Origin: JAEXOD01 sp964652025
GTDB taxonomy: Bacteria; Bacteroidota; Ignavibacteria; Ignavibacteriales; Melioribacteraceae
Assembly: GCA_964652025.1 (NCBI GenBank)
Contig: CAZYZX010000001.1
Coordinates: forward strand, 124,001 to 188,000
Direction: 5' to 3'
DNA length: 64,000 bases
Positions 17,741 to 31,100 of this stretch are shown one piece after another (positions within the stretch are counted from its first letter, which is position 1; the number at the start of each line of letters is the position of its first letter). The translations under genes and the position numbers were made by a program. The notes below the pieces were generated by a model. That model was not told where the DNA came from. It made no database searches and saw only the letters and a program-made list of their open reading frames with translations.

Positions 17741-19123
17741 ATGAAAAAACATTTACTTTTATTTTTCTTATTTTTTACATCAGTATTTGCTCAAGTTACT
17801 ACAGAAGAAAAAATACAGTATATTGAAAAGATTTACAGAAATCTTGAGTATAATACAATGGCTTTTAACGACTTGAAGCAAACTTGGACCTTAACTGATC
17901 CAATGTATGTGCGAGAAATTTTTAATAGATTTGTTGTTAATAACGCTTTACGAATCAATGGAAAAAAGCCTTCATCAGACTCATTAAAATCATTAGTAAA
18001 CGATATTTTTGAAGGGTATGTTTTTATTGAATTAAAAAAGAGATACTACGATAACGAAATAGAGCTATTGCGGTTTTTTACGGAATCATCTGTAGGTAAA
18101 GATACGGTAAGAACATATTTTTTTGATGAATTTACTGACCCAGTTTTCATAAAAGATGTGTTGGGGGAAAAAGTATATGATGATTTAAAATCTAGAATGT
18201 ACTCCCATACAGATTTAACAAAATCTTATTATGATTCTAAAGAAGGGTATAAATTTGATATTTACATGAATGTACATAACCCGCGTTTGCGTTTTTTTAA
18301 TTTAACAACTAACGATAAGAATAAAATAATTCTTTCTTTTTTTGGCAAATGGGGAAATGATTATGCTTTGTTGCCCGGATGGTATGAACCACATTACATT
18401 GTTGGACTAAATATTAGCTATATTGATTTTATTATTAACAATAGACCTAATAGTACTTATAACTTTGAATTTGGATTAAGTGTAGATGCAAGATGGCCCG
18501 GCTTAAATTTTTCTGATACTGAATTTGGGAGAAGAGTATTTAGTAGCGGAAACAGTTTCTTTATTCACTTTGACGGAAATCCACTAAAATTTGCTTCAAA
18601 AAAATTAGAAAAATTTGACTTATTAGTTGAAGGGAAATTTGCCATTAGTACTTATCAATCAAAAGATTATAACGTAAAATATATATCCAGATTTTTTTCA
18701 AATAGAAATTATTTTAATTTTATTGTAAAATATAAAGATATTGCAAATATAATGGATTTAGGCACATTTAATGCTGGATTGGGAATATCTGCTGTAGATT
18801 TTATAAACTATTATTTAGATCCTCAAAAAATAAATCTTATAAATTTAGATAAAGATGCAAGTGCGTTTAGAACAATGCTTGTAGCGGAAGCAGGTTTAGA
18901 TAATTTTGCGGGCTTAGTTCAACACAAAGTTTATTTGCAATTTAATTATGATTTTAAAGAATCTTGTTTTTATTTAGGTTTAAAAACAAATATAATGGTT
19001 AGCAATACTTTAGGATTTGATTTTAAGTATTATAGAGCATTAGTTAAGCCAAGTGGAGGTTTGCCATTTTTTAGATTTGAAAACTATTTGGTTTTTTCCC
19101 CAATAATAAGGATAAACTATTAG
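17741..19123 (+). CDS. Outer-membrane protein, pair member B copy 2
   Basis: This is a paralogue of the 14827-16206 product. The start is placed at ATG 17741 (MKKHLLLFFLFFTSVFAQ, a clean signal peptide) with GGTGA just upstream, rather than at a TTG 9 bases earlier. The 460-residue protein keeps the N-terminal LEYNTMAFNDLKQTW block and ends FSPIIRINY. The giant repeat-protein gene begins 23 bases later, so this pair is the one closest to the candidate cargo. Confidence 0.6.
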   Translation: MKKHLLLFFLFFTSVFAQVTTEEKIQYIEKIYRNLEYNTMAFNDLKQTWTLTDPMYVREIFNRFVVNNALRINGKKPSSDSLKSLVNDIFEGYVFIELKKRYYDNEIELLRFFTESSVGKDTVRTYFFDEFTDPVFIKDVLGEKVYDDLKSRMYSHTDLTKSYYDSKEGYKFDIYMNVHNPRLRFFNLTTNDKNKIILSFFGKWGNDYALLPGWYEPHYIVGLNISYIDFIINNRPNSTYNFEFGLSVDARWPGLNFSDTEFGRRVFSSGNSFFIHFDGNPLKFASKKLEKFDLLVEGKFAISTYQSKDYNVKYISRFFSNRNYFNFIVKYKDIANIMDLGTFNAGLGISAVDFINYYLDPQKINLINLDKDASAFRTMLVAEAGLDNFAGLVQHKVYLQFNYDFKESCFYLGLKTNIMVSNTLGFDFKYYRALVKPSGGLPFFRFENYLVFSPIIRINY

Positions 19124-19146
19124 CAGCTAGTGAGGAGTAATTTGAA

Positions 19147-22100
19147 ATGAAAAAAAATGTATTAAAATATATTTTATTATTAATTTTTCTTTTTCAATTT
19201 ATTAATAATAATGCTGCTAATATAGTTTTTGCCGCTAACAAAAATATTAGCAAGGTTAATCCAAAAGTAAAAAGTTTAATTTTAACTTCACCAAATGGTG
19301 GAGAAATTTGGCAAGCTGGAAAAGATAATGTAATTACTTGGGAAAGTAGTGAGATTGATTATGTAGATTTAAGTTACTCTACAAATAATGGTATTACTTG
19401 GAATAATATTATTACATCTTATGCTGCAACTTGGCAACAGTATTTGTGGAGCATTCCAGAAACTATAACACCAAGTCAAGAATTTTTAATAAAAGTTTCT
19501 GAAACTGGTAACCCTGCACTTTTTGATGTTAGTAATAATAAATTAACTTTAACAAAAATTATTATTACTTCACCTGGTCCTGCTCTTTCTTTTTTAGTTA
19601 ATAGGCAAGATACAATTAAATGGCAAGCAAGTAGTGATATTGATTCTGTTGATATTTCAATAAGTTTTAATAATGGTGATTTTACTTTTATAAAACGTGT
19701 TAAAGCATCATTAGGTAAATATGTTTATTTAGTGCCAGATAATGCTTCTACGTTTAATAAAATTAAGATTAGTAATTATAATAAACCACAATTTTATTAC
19801 ACTACAGATTATTTTAGAATTGCTAAGTTAGTGATTACATCGCCTATAGGTGGGGAAAGTTGGTTTAATGGAACAAGGCATCCTATAACTTGGCAAAGTA
19901 ATAGTATCTCTCATGTAAAAATAGAGTATACCACAGATGGTGGGGCTACATGGAATAATATTACTAATAATTATTCTGCTGCATTAAATTTTTATAATTG
20001 GAATATTCCTTATGTTGGAACAAGTCAAGGAAAGATTAAAATTACAGATATAAATGAACCTTCTATTTATACAATTAGTAATGGATTTTTTAATTTATTA
20101 AAATTATTTATTACAACACCAAATGACTCTACAGGTTGGAAAATAGGTAGTAACGTTAATATAGATTGGTCAACTAATCTTACTGATAATGTAAAATTAG
20201 AGATATCTTACGATGATGGTAATAATTGGCAAGTAATAGCTAATAATATTTCAGCATCTTTACAAACTTATCCATTTACTGTTCCAAATAATCCTACAAA
20301 TAAAGGCATAATAAGAATAACAAGTGTATCACAACCTACATATAGAAGTGTATCTGAAGGAAAATTTACTATTGGCAATATAACAATAACTAATCCTAAT
20401 GGTGGTATTTGGCAAGCGGGTACACAACAAGATATTACTTGGAGCTCAAGCGGAATTAATTTAGTAAAAATTGAATATACGACAAATAATGGTACTAATT
20501 GGAATTTAATACATCCCGGTTATAGTGCTGCTTCAGGTGCTTATGCATGGTCCATTCCTTCTAATTTAGCAGCAAATAATGTAAAAATTAAAATTAGTGA
20601 TGCAGAAACTAATAATAATGTTTTACAAGATATTAGCAGTAATTTTGCAATATCTAATATTAAAATACTTACCCCAAGTAATGCGGATGTTTACCAAAGT
20701 GGTACTAATATTAATATTACTTGGGTAGCTTCATCGGTTATCTCTAATGTTTATTTAGCATATAAAACAGAAAATGATGCAACTTGGCAACCAATAAATA
20801 ATAATAATCCTGTGCAAGCATCGTTAGGCAGTTATAATTGGGTGGTTCCAAATAATTTATTTGGTAAAAATTGTCAAATTAAAATTAGTGCTTCAGATAA
20901 CCCAGATAATTATGTTATTAATGACGGATATTTTAGAATTGGATATATAAATTTAATATCACCTAATGGTGGTGAAAAACTTATAGGTAATGGTACTTAT
21001 AATATAAAATGGAATAGTTCTAATAGTATTGATTTTATTAAGTTAGAGTATTCATTAGATGGTGGGGTAAGTTACATTACTATACCAGGTTCTTATGGAT
21101 ATTCTGCGGCAAGCGGTTTATTTACTTGGCAGGTACCTAATGTAATTAGTGCGAACGTTAAAATTAGAATTTCTGATATTTATGCACCAAATACAATACA
21201 AGATGTTAGTAATAATACGTTTTCTATTGCTCAATTAAGTTTAACATATCCAAATGGTGGTGAAGGTTTTTATCCTGGTCAACCAATAACTATTACTTGG
21301 GATGTTACGAACATAACCAATGTTAACCTTTCTTATAGAATTGGTAATGGTAATTGGAATAATATTGTACAAGGCTTACCTGCGGTACCAAAGCAATATA
21401 ATTGGGTAATTCCAAATTCCATTAGTGGAGATTTTGATATAAAAATATCTGCTACAGAGGATACAAGTTTATTTGATATTGGTAATGGCAAAAGTAAAAT
21501 TGCTAATTTACAAGTAAAATATCCTAGTTTAGCTGGTGAAATTTTTCAAGTTGGTAAAAACTTAAATATTACTTGGAGCTTTACTAGTAATATAAGTAAT
21601 GTTAATATAGAAATTAGCACAGATAATGGTGTAAATTGGAATTTTATAGCTACAAGGCCTGCCTCGGATAGTATTTATTCTTGGATAATTACTAACATAC
21701 CAACTACTCAAGGATTGATTAGAATTAGTGATGCTGCAAATTCTAATATATTTGATATTAGCGATAATACATTTACTATAAAATATTTGGATTTAAATTA
21801 TCCTAATGGTGGGGAAAGATTTTTAGCAGATAGCACGATTAATATTTTATGGAATTCGACTAATGTACTAAATGTAAAAATATCTTATAGTTTAAATAAT
21901 AACAATTGGGTTAATATTGCTACGGTTCCAGCACTTCCAGCTAGTTATAATTGGAAGTTGCCTAATATTCCATCTAGCAATGTTAAAATAAAAATTGAAG
22001 ATGCTGATAATTTATCCTTAAATATATCTGATGTAAGTAATCAACCCTTTTTAATAAGTACTGTAAAATTAATTGCTCCAAATGGTGGAGAAAGTTTTAC

Positions 22101-25100
22101 AGTAGGTTCTAATCAGCTTATTTCTTGGCAAACAAATTCTAATATACAAAAAGTAAGATTAGAGTTAACTACAAATGGTGGTAGCTCGTGGGTAATTATT
22201 AAAGACTCGCTAAACGCTAATCTGTCTTCTTATAATTGGGTGGTTCCAAATTATATTTCCAATAATTGCAGAATTAGAATTGTGGATTTAAATAATCCAA
22301 TAAGTAATGCAACTATGGATGAAAGTGATGCTTCGTTTGCAATAGGAAGTATTTTGTTAACATCTCCAAATGGGGGCGAAAGATATCAAGTTGGTTCTAA
22401 AAAGAATATAACTTGGGTAAATATAAATTCGGTTTCTAAAATAAATTTATATTATTCAACAAATAATGGCTTTAATTGGAATAGCATAGTTACTAATTAT
22501 GATGCAACATTAGAAAGTTATGAGTGGACTATTCCAAATGTGAATGTACCAGGTAATGGAATTTTGGTTAAAATTACTAGTTATGCAGATTCTACAATAA
22601 AAGATGTTAGTGATAATTATTTCTCTATTGTTAATATTACTGTTAACTATCCAAATGGTAACGAGGTTTATAAAGTTGGTGAAAAGTTACCAATTGGTTG
22701 GAGTTCTTGGAACATACAAACTGTAAATTTGCAAATATCTTATGATAATGGGACAACTTGGAATAATATAGCTACAGGTATTAATGCATCTGCAGGATTT
22801 AATAATACTTACACTATACCAGATGTTATAAGCACACAAGCTTTAGTTAGAATAATAGATAATAATGATGCTACAATTTTAGATAGAAGTGATAATACTT
22901 TTAAAGTATTAAAACTTGATTTAATATCACCCGATGGTGGAGAAAGTTATAAAATTGGAACGACTAAAACAATAACATGGAATAGTGGTTTTGTAAATCT
23001 TATTAATATATATCAATCTATTGATAATGGAGTAAATTGGGTCCCAATTGTTACTAATTATAATGCAGCACTGGGTTCTTATAACTGGGTAGTTTCAAAT
23101 AATTCTACTAATAATTTTAAGGTTAAAATAGTTGATACAGCTAATCCAACAGTATCAGATTCATCATCTAATGCTTTTACAGTGGGTAATATTAGTGTTA
23201 TAGAACCTATACTTGGAGAAGTTTTAAAGGCAAATTCAATAAAAACTATAAAATGGAATTCTACTACTGGATTAAATGCAGTTAAGTTAGAATTTTCATC
23301 GGATAATGGTGCTACTTGGGAATTAATAGAAAATAATGTACCTGCTAGTTTGGGTTCATATAATTGGGTGGTTAAAGATGTTGCTACAACATCTGGATTA
23401 ATTAGGATTTCCCATGCTGTTGGAGTAACTGATATTATCGGATCTTCTGGTAATTTTACTATTAATAAGCTTATGTTGACTTATCCTAATGGTGGGGAAT
23501 ATTTACAATCAGGTATGAGTTATAATATTACTTGGACAAGTTCAATTGTTGGCAACGTTAAGATAGAGTACTCTTTAGATAATGGCATTACTTGGAATAA
23601 TATAATTTCTTCAATTGCGGCTAATCTTGGTTCATATAATTGGGTTGTTCCAACAAATTTATCATCAACACAAGCAATTATTAAAGTTACAGATTTAAAT
23701 AATCCGTTAGTAAAAGACTCCAGCGATGCACCTTTCAAAATTGGTGATGTTAATATAACTAATATTGTTGGTGGTGAATATTTACAAACAGGTACCATTA
23801 AAACTATTAATTTTATCACTACAAACAGTATAAACAGAGTTAACATTGAGTATACTTTAGATGGTATAACTTGGCTACCAATAGCTAACGATATTTTAGC
23901 AAGTTTAGGTTCTGTTAATTGGAATATTGGTGATATTGCTGCTTCTTCTACTGCAAAAATAAGAATTAGTGATGCTCAATCTTCCTTAGCTATTAAAAAA
24001 GTTACCAATAATTTTAATGTTGTAAGATTAAATTTAATTTATCCTAATGGTGGCGAACTTTTACAGGCTGGAAAAAATATAAATATTAATTGGGAAGGAA
24101 GTACGCAAATTCCTTTTGTTAATATTTATTATAGTACAGATAATGGTATAAGTTGGAGTGTTATAGCAAATAATGTGGCAAGTGCGGGTAATACTAGTAA
24201 TATGTATAATTGGAGCATCCCAAGTAATGTTGCAAGCGAAAATAGTTTAATAAGAATAGAAGCAACCGTAAATAATAATATAAAAACAATTAGTTTAAAT
24301 AAGTTTACAATTTCTAGATTAGAAATTACTACACCCACAATTACTACAAAATGGCAAACTGATAGAACTAATAAGATTGAATGGAATAGCCAATTTTTAG
24401 GTTCAGTTAAAATAGATTTTAGTACAAATAATGGTACAACTTGGAGTAATTTAATAAGTAATTATAATTCTGCTATTTCTTATTATAATTGGACTGTACC
24501 ACTTAATAGTTATTCAAATCAAGTTAGAGTAAGAATTACATCAGAAACTAATTCTGCAATAAGTGAAATCTCAGCTCCATTTACATTAAAGAGATTAGAT
24601 TTGAAAGTGCCGAATGGAGGGGAATTATGGAAATCTGGTACTACTAAAACTATTACATGGGATGCTAATTATGTAAATACGGTTTCGCTTTATTTATCAT
24701 CGAACAATGGGCAAACATGGGATAGTAATCCAATAGTTAGCGCTATTGCTGGAAATTTAGGTCAATATAATTGGGCAATTCCATCAAATTATACTGGTAC
24801 AAATTATAAAATTAAAATTAAAGATGATGAGGTTAGTACTATTTCGGATAGTAGTAATGCAAGATTTACTATTAATTCTTTTGCATTAACATCGCCATTA
24901 GGTGGGGAATTATGGCAACAAGGTAAAAGTTACTTAATTACTTGGAATTATAGTAATGTTAATTTAGTTAAGTTAGAGTATTCGATAGATAATGGTACTA
25001 CATGGAATACAATTATAACAAACTTAAATGCAGCTTTGCAACAATATAGTTGGCAAGTTCCTAATGTTGTATCAACACAGGCAAGGATAAAAATAACGGA

Positions 25101-28100
25101 CGTTCAAGACAATAATAATTATTATGTATCAAATCCATTTACAATTTGCCAATTAACTTTGGTTTCACCAAATGGTGGTGAAGTATGGCTATCTGGAACA
25201 ATTAAACCAATTACATGGAGTAGTGTTAATAATAATAACGTTAATTTATATTATTCAACAGATAATGGTAATAATTGGGTTACTATAGCAGAAAATATTA
25301 ATGCAAGTTTAGGAAGTTACAATTGGCAATTACCTAATAATTTATTTGGAAGTGTTAGATTAAAAATTTCTAATTATGATAACTCATCTGTTTTTGACCT
25401 AAGTGATAATACTATAACTATAAAATATTTAAATGTAGTTTATCCAAATGGTGGGGAAGTATTTCAAGCTGGAAAGACTGTTAAAATAAGCTATAATTAT
25501 TCACCAAACATTACTTTAGTTAATATCTTTTATAGCAGTAATAATGGAGTAAATTGGACGAACATAAATAATGGTTCGACTGTTGCAAATGGTGAATATA
25601 TTTATACTTTCCCTATAACAAGTACGAACACTAATTTAGGATTATTTAGAGTTGAAGATGCAAACGCAGCAACAGTAATTTATGACCAAAGCGATGCTAA
25701 TTTTACGGTAAGTTCATTGTTGCTTACTTATCCAAATGGTAACGAACATTTACAAATTGGTAAAAGTTATAATATTACATGGAGTGCTGGAACTGCAGTT
25801 AATAAAGTTAGTTTAGATTATTATACTGAAACAAAAGGTTGGAAATTAATTGTAGATAATATTAACGCAAATTTAGGAACTTATTCTTGGGTAATTCCAA
25901 ATGACCCATCTAATAATGTTAAAGTAAGAGTTAGAGATTATGAAAATTCTTCAATAGCTGATGTAAGCGATACTACTTTAAGAGTGGCTAATGTTAATTT
26001 ATTAACACCAAACTCTAACTTAAGATGGCAAGTCGGTTCAATAAAAGAAATACAATATAATAAAACAAATAATGTTAAATATGTTAATTTAGAATACTCT
26101 ATAAATGGGGGAACAACTTATAAACCTCCTATAGCAATGTTAGATAGCTCTGTTAATAATATTGTTAAATGGAGAATACCAGATGATACAACATTAACAG
26201 CAAAAGTTAAAGTAACGGATGCATCATCTGGTGGTGCTATTTTTGATGAAAGTGATGTGAATTTTGTTATTACCAAATTAGAAATTAATAATCCAAATGG
26301 TAATACATCTTTATTAGCTGGGTCTACTCAACAAATAAAGTGGATTAGCACAAGAGATATTGATAGTGTAAATATTAAATTAAGTTTGGATAATGGCAAT
26401 TCATGGAGTATTTTATCAAAAGAAAAGGCAAATAAATATTTATATAATTGGGTTATTCCAAACAATGCAAATACCGAAAATGCGTATATTTTAATTGAAG
26501 ACACAAAAGATATATCTATTAAAGATACTAGTAATAAGTTAAAAATTATCCCTGCCAATCTTACTTTAACTTATCCTGTTGGTGGAGAAGTACTTCAACA
26601 AGAGAGAAATTATAACATAACATGGACAAGAAGTAACTCAGTACAATTAGTAAATATAGAAATATCAACAAATAATGGAACTAATTGGAGCACAATAGTA
26701 AGTAACTATCCTGCAGATTCATTAAAGTATAGTTATAATGTTCCAAATGGATTTTTTACTGACAATGCAAAAATAAGAATTACTGATGCATTAAATAGTT
26801 TTGTTAAATCTGAAAGTAACATATTTAAAATTGTTGGCTTAAAATTAACTTCATTTAATCAACCAAATTTGCACTTTATGGTTGGGGAAACTAAGCAAAT
26901 TACTTGGAGTGCAACTAATAATTTAAGCCAAATAAATATAGAATATAATACCAATAATGGGTCATGGAAACCTATTGCGCTTAATGTAAATGCAAGTGCA
27001 GGCAGCTATACTTGGATTATACCAAATGACCCAAGTAACGAATTAAGGATTAGGTTAACATTCATTCAATCATCTGCTGTTAATGATATTAGTCAAATTC
27101 CTTTTAGAGTTGCTAACATTAGTGTTGTAAGTCCCAATACTTTTACAAAAGTTCAAACTAATAGGTATCAGACTATAAAATGGAATTTTAGTAATAATAT
27201 AACTAGTGTAAATTTGTATTATTCAACAAATAATGGTGCTATTTGGTTACCAATAGGCAGCAAAGGTATTACAGCAGCTGGAGAATTTAATTGGTTAGTA
27301 CCGGATAATGTTTCCACAAATGCTTTAATAAAAGTTGAAGATAATTCTGCACCTACATTTATTTATGATACTAGTGACACAATTTTTGTTATATCCAAAT
27401 TAGAAGTTACAAAACCAGATAACGGAAGCTTATGGGCTAGTGGAGACACAAAAGAAATAAAATGGGAAAGTAGTAATGATATAGATAGTGTTAATATTTA
27501 TGTATCTTTAGATGATGGTGTTTTGTTTAATAAGATTGCTGAAGTAAAAGCAAATCTTAAAACATATAATTGGTCAATACCTAATAATATCAATTCTGAT
27601 AAAGTTAGAATTTTAATAAATGATAGTAAATATACTAATATTAAAGATACAAGTGATAAGTTTACAATTTACTCTCCACAACTTTCAATAGTTGCCCCAA
27701 ATGGTGGTGAATATGTTAATGGTGGGAAATATTATGAAATTAAATGGCAAAAATCTAATGAAGTTAGAAATATAAAAATTGAATATCGTAATAGTCCTAC
27801 ATCCAGCTGGCAAACAATAGTTGCAAGTTATCCTGCAGATTCATTAAAATATAATTGGTTAGTAACACAAAATGCTACAGATTCAGCTCAAATTAAAATT
27901 TCTGATGTTTTAAGTCCATTTGTTTATGATGTTAGTGATAATGTATTTAAAATTGCTTACATAACAGTTTTAGCACCTAATGGTGGAGAACATGTACAAT
28001 CTGGCAAAACAATGTTAATTAAATGGAATGGCAGCAGTAATATTAATAATGTTAAAATAGAATATAGTTTAAATGGAATTAATTATGTTACAATTGCAAG

Positions 28101-31100
28101 TGGAATTGCAAATTCATTAGGCAGTTATTTATGGAATATTCCGAATATTTACTCCGCAAATGCTTATATAAGAGTAAGTGATGAAGCTTCTGTAAATTTA
28201 ATAAGTGATATAAATGATAATCCATTCATAATTAGTTTACTGCAATTAACTACACCCAGTAGCAATACGCAAATACAAGCAGGTAAAAATTATTCAATCA
28301 AATGGATATCAAGTCCAGAAATTGAAAATGTAAATATTGATTACTCTATTGATGGAATAACTTGGAATAGAATTACCACAATATCTGCAAATTTAGGGGA
28401 ATATAATTGGTTAGTGCCAAATAATTTATGTTCTTCAACAGGTAAATTAAGAATATGGGATAATACGTCCATTAATATAATAGATACAAGTAAATATCAG
28501 ATTACTTTTAAGCAATTGGATGTAGTAATTCCGATGGGTAACGAAAACTGGCAGGTTGGAACTACACAGGAATTAAGATGGTCATCTTGCTTAATAGATA
28601 CTGTACATATAGAATACTCAATTAACAATGGCTTAAATTGGATAAGAATTGCTGATAATGTGAGTGCAAGCAGTGGGAAATATAATTGGATAATTCCAAA
28701 TACACCTACGCAAAATGCTTTAATAAGATTAATTGATAAAAGTAATCCTGCAATAGTTGCACTGAGCAATAAATTTGTAATTTTTAATCCAAGTTTAAAA
28801 CTATTAGTTCCAAATGGTGGAGAAATTTGGCAAGCAGGAAGTTCAAAAACAATAAGATGGCAAAGCACTAATGTAAATTATGTTAAAATAGAGTTTAGTG
28901 CAGATAGCGGCAAGACCTGGACATTATTACGAAATTCAATTTCGGCAGATTCATTTTTTGTTTGGAATCCAATCCCACCAAATTTAGAAACAAAAGGTGC
29001 AATGATAAAAATTACGGATGTACTAAATAGTCATATAAAAGACTCTAGCTTGGTATTTACAATAACGCAACTAAAGCTTTTAGCACCATTAGGTGGTGAA
29101 TATTGGCAATCTGGTACAATACAAAAGATTAAGTGGCATGCTGGGCTTGGAATTAATACTATTAATTTAGAGTATACATTAAATAATGGTCAAACTTGGG
29201 AAACAATACAGGGGGCACAAAATTATTTAGCTTCTGCGGATTCTTTTGCGTGGAGTATACCAACAACTGGAAGTAATGCAGTAAAAGTAAGAATTAGGGA
29301 AACATATGATGCTACAATAAATTCTGCTTCGCCCGATACATTTACTATAGGTTGGGTAAATGTAATTTACCCAAATGGAAATGAAGTTGTGCAAGCGGGT
29401 ATGCCGGTAAATATTAAGTGGCAAAATAGTGATAACATTAAAAATGTAAAAGTTGAAATTTATAATTATACAAATAATCAAGTTATTGCATTTACAGAGG
29501 TAGCAGCTAATCTTAAAGAAATAAATTTATTAACGCCATCTAATTTTTCATCAGATAGCTTAAAGATTAGGTTAAGTGCATCTAATTCCAATTATTCTAT
29601 AGTAGACTATAGTGATAATTATTTCCGTTGTATGATGTTAAATCTTTTAACTCCTGTTGTTGGTAGTAGTTGGCGTGCATTAACTGAAAGAAATATTACA
29701 TGGGAGGCAAGCAGTAATAATAATACAGTTAGATTAGAATTTTCATCAGATTCGGGTGTTTCTTGGTCTAATATTGTAACAAATATCCTCGCATCTCAAA
29801 AAAGTTACAGTTGGTTAGTTCCAAATAATGTATCTGCAACATGTTTAGTAAGAATTGTGAACGAAGAATACACAAATGTAAAAGACTCTAGTGGTATATT
29901 TACTATTTTTATACCAGAATTAACATTGAACTCTCCTAATGGAAATGAGTATTATCAAGTAAACAAGACGTATAAAATTAAATGGAATTATTCATTTATA
30001 ACTACAGTAAAAATAGAGTTTAGTAGTGATAATGGTAATAGTTGGGAAGTAATTAAACAACAAGTTCCAGCTAATTTAAAGGAATGGAATTGGACAATTA
30101 CAAATAAGAATTGGGCTACAATAAAAGGTTTAATTAGAATAAGTGATTATAGCGATGCAAATATTTATGATATTAGTAATGCTAATTTTACTATTGGTTG
30201 GATTGATGTAATTAGCCCAGATGGTGGTGAAAACTGGTTATCTAATACTAAAAAATTAATTAAATGGAATAATAGTAATTCAGTTTATTTTGTTAATATA
30301 TATTACAATAATGGAATAGATACGAACTGGGTACAATTAGCAGTAAATTTCCCAGCTGATTCTGGAAAGTTTACATGGCAACAAATACCTAATGTTGAAA
30401 CAAACAGAGGTAAAATAAAAATAACTGATGCGTTATCTAATGGTGAGATAAGTGATTTAAGTAATAATTATTTTTTAATTACAAAATTATATGTAATTGA
30501 GCCAAATGGTGGAGAAGTATATTACAGAGGCAATACATATCAAATTAAGTGGACACCAAGCATTAATATAAATGCTCTTAAGATATTGCTCTCTACAGAT
30601 GGTGGTAAGAATTATAATGTAGTAATAAATAACTCTTATCCTTCTCAATCGGGATATTACAATTGGGTAGTTCCAGAAAATTATTATTCAGACTCTGCAA
30701 AAATTAAATTGGTAAATGCAGAAGATACTACAATTAGCGCTACAAGTGTTGGATATTTTACATTAGGTAATTTACAACTACTTGTTTTTAACAGTCCAGA
30801 AAAGGTATTAGAGAACTCTGTTAAAAAAATAGTATGGGAAAGCAGTCCAAACATTAAAAAAGTTGATTTATATTATTGGACAAAAAATAAAATAAAAATT
30901 CCAATTGCTATAGACCAAGATGCAACTAAAAAGTTTTATAATTGGGTTATTCCGGAAAGTGTTTCAGACTCGTGCTATATAGCAATTTATGACCATCATA
31001 ATTATAGATTTTATGATACTTGTAACGCACCTTTTACAATAAGTAGATTAAAACTATTGTATCCAAGAGGCGATGAAGTATGGAAAATAGGCGAAGCAAA

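Noticed and set aside
13275..19123. Assignment of the A and B proteins as PorP/SprF or GldN
   Set aside because: I see barrel-like ends and signal peptides but none of the recognisable sequence blocks of those families, so they are left unnamed.
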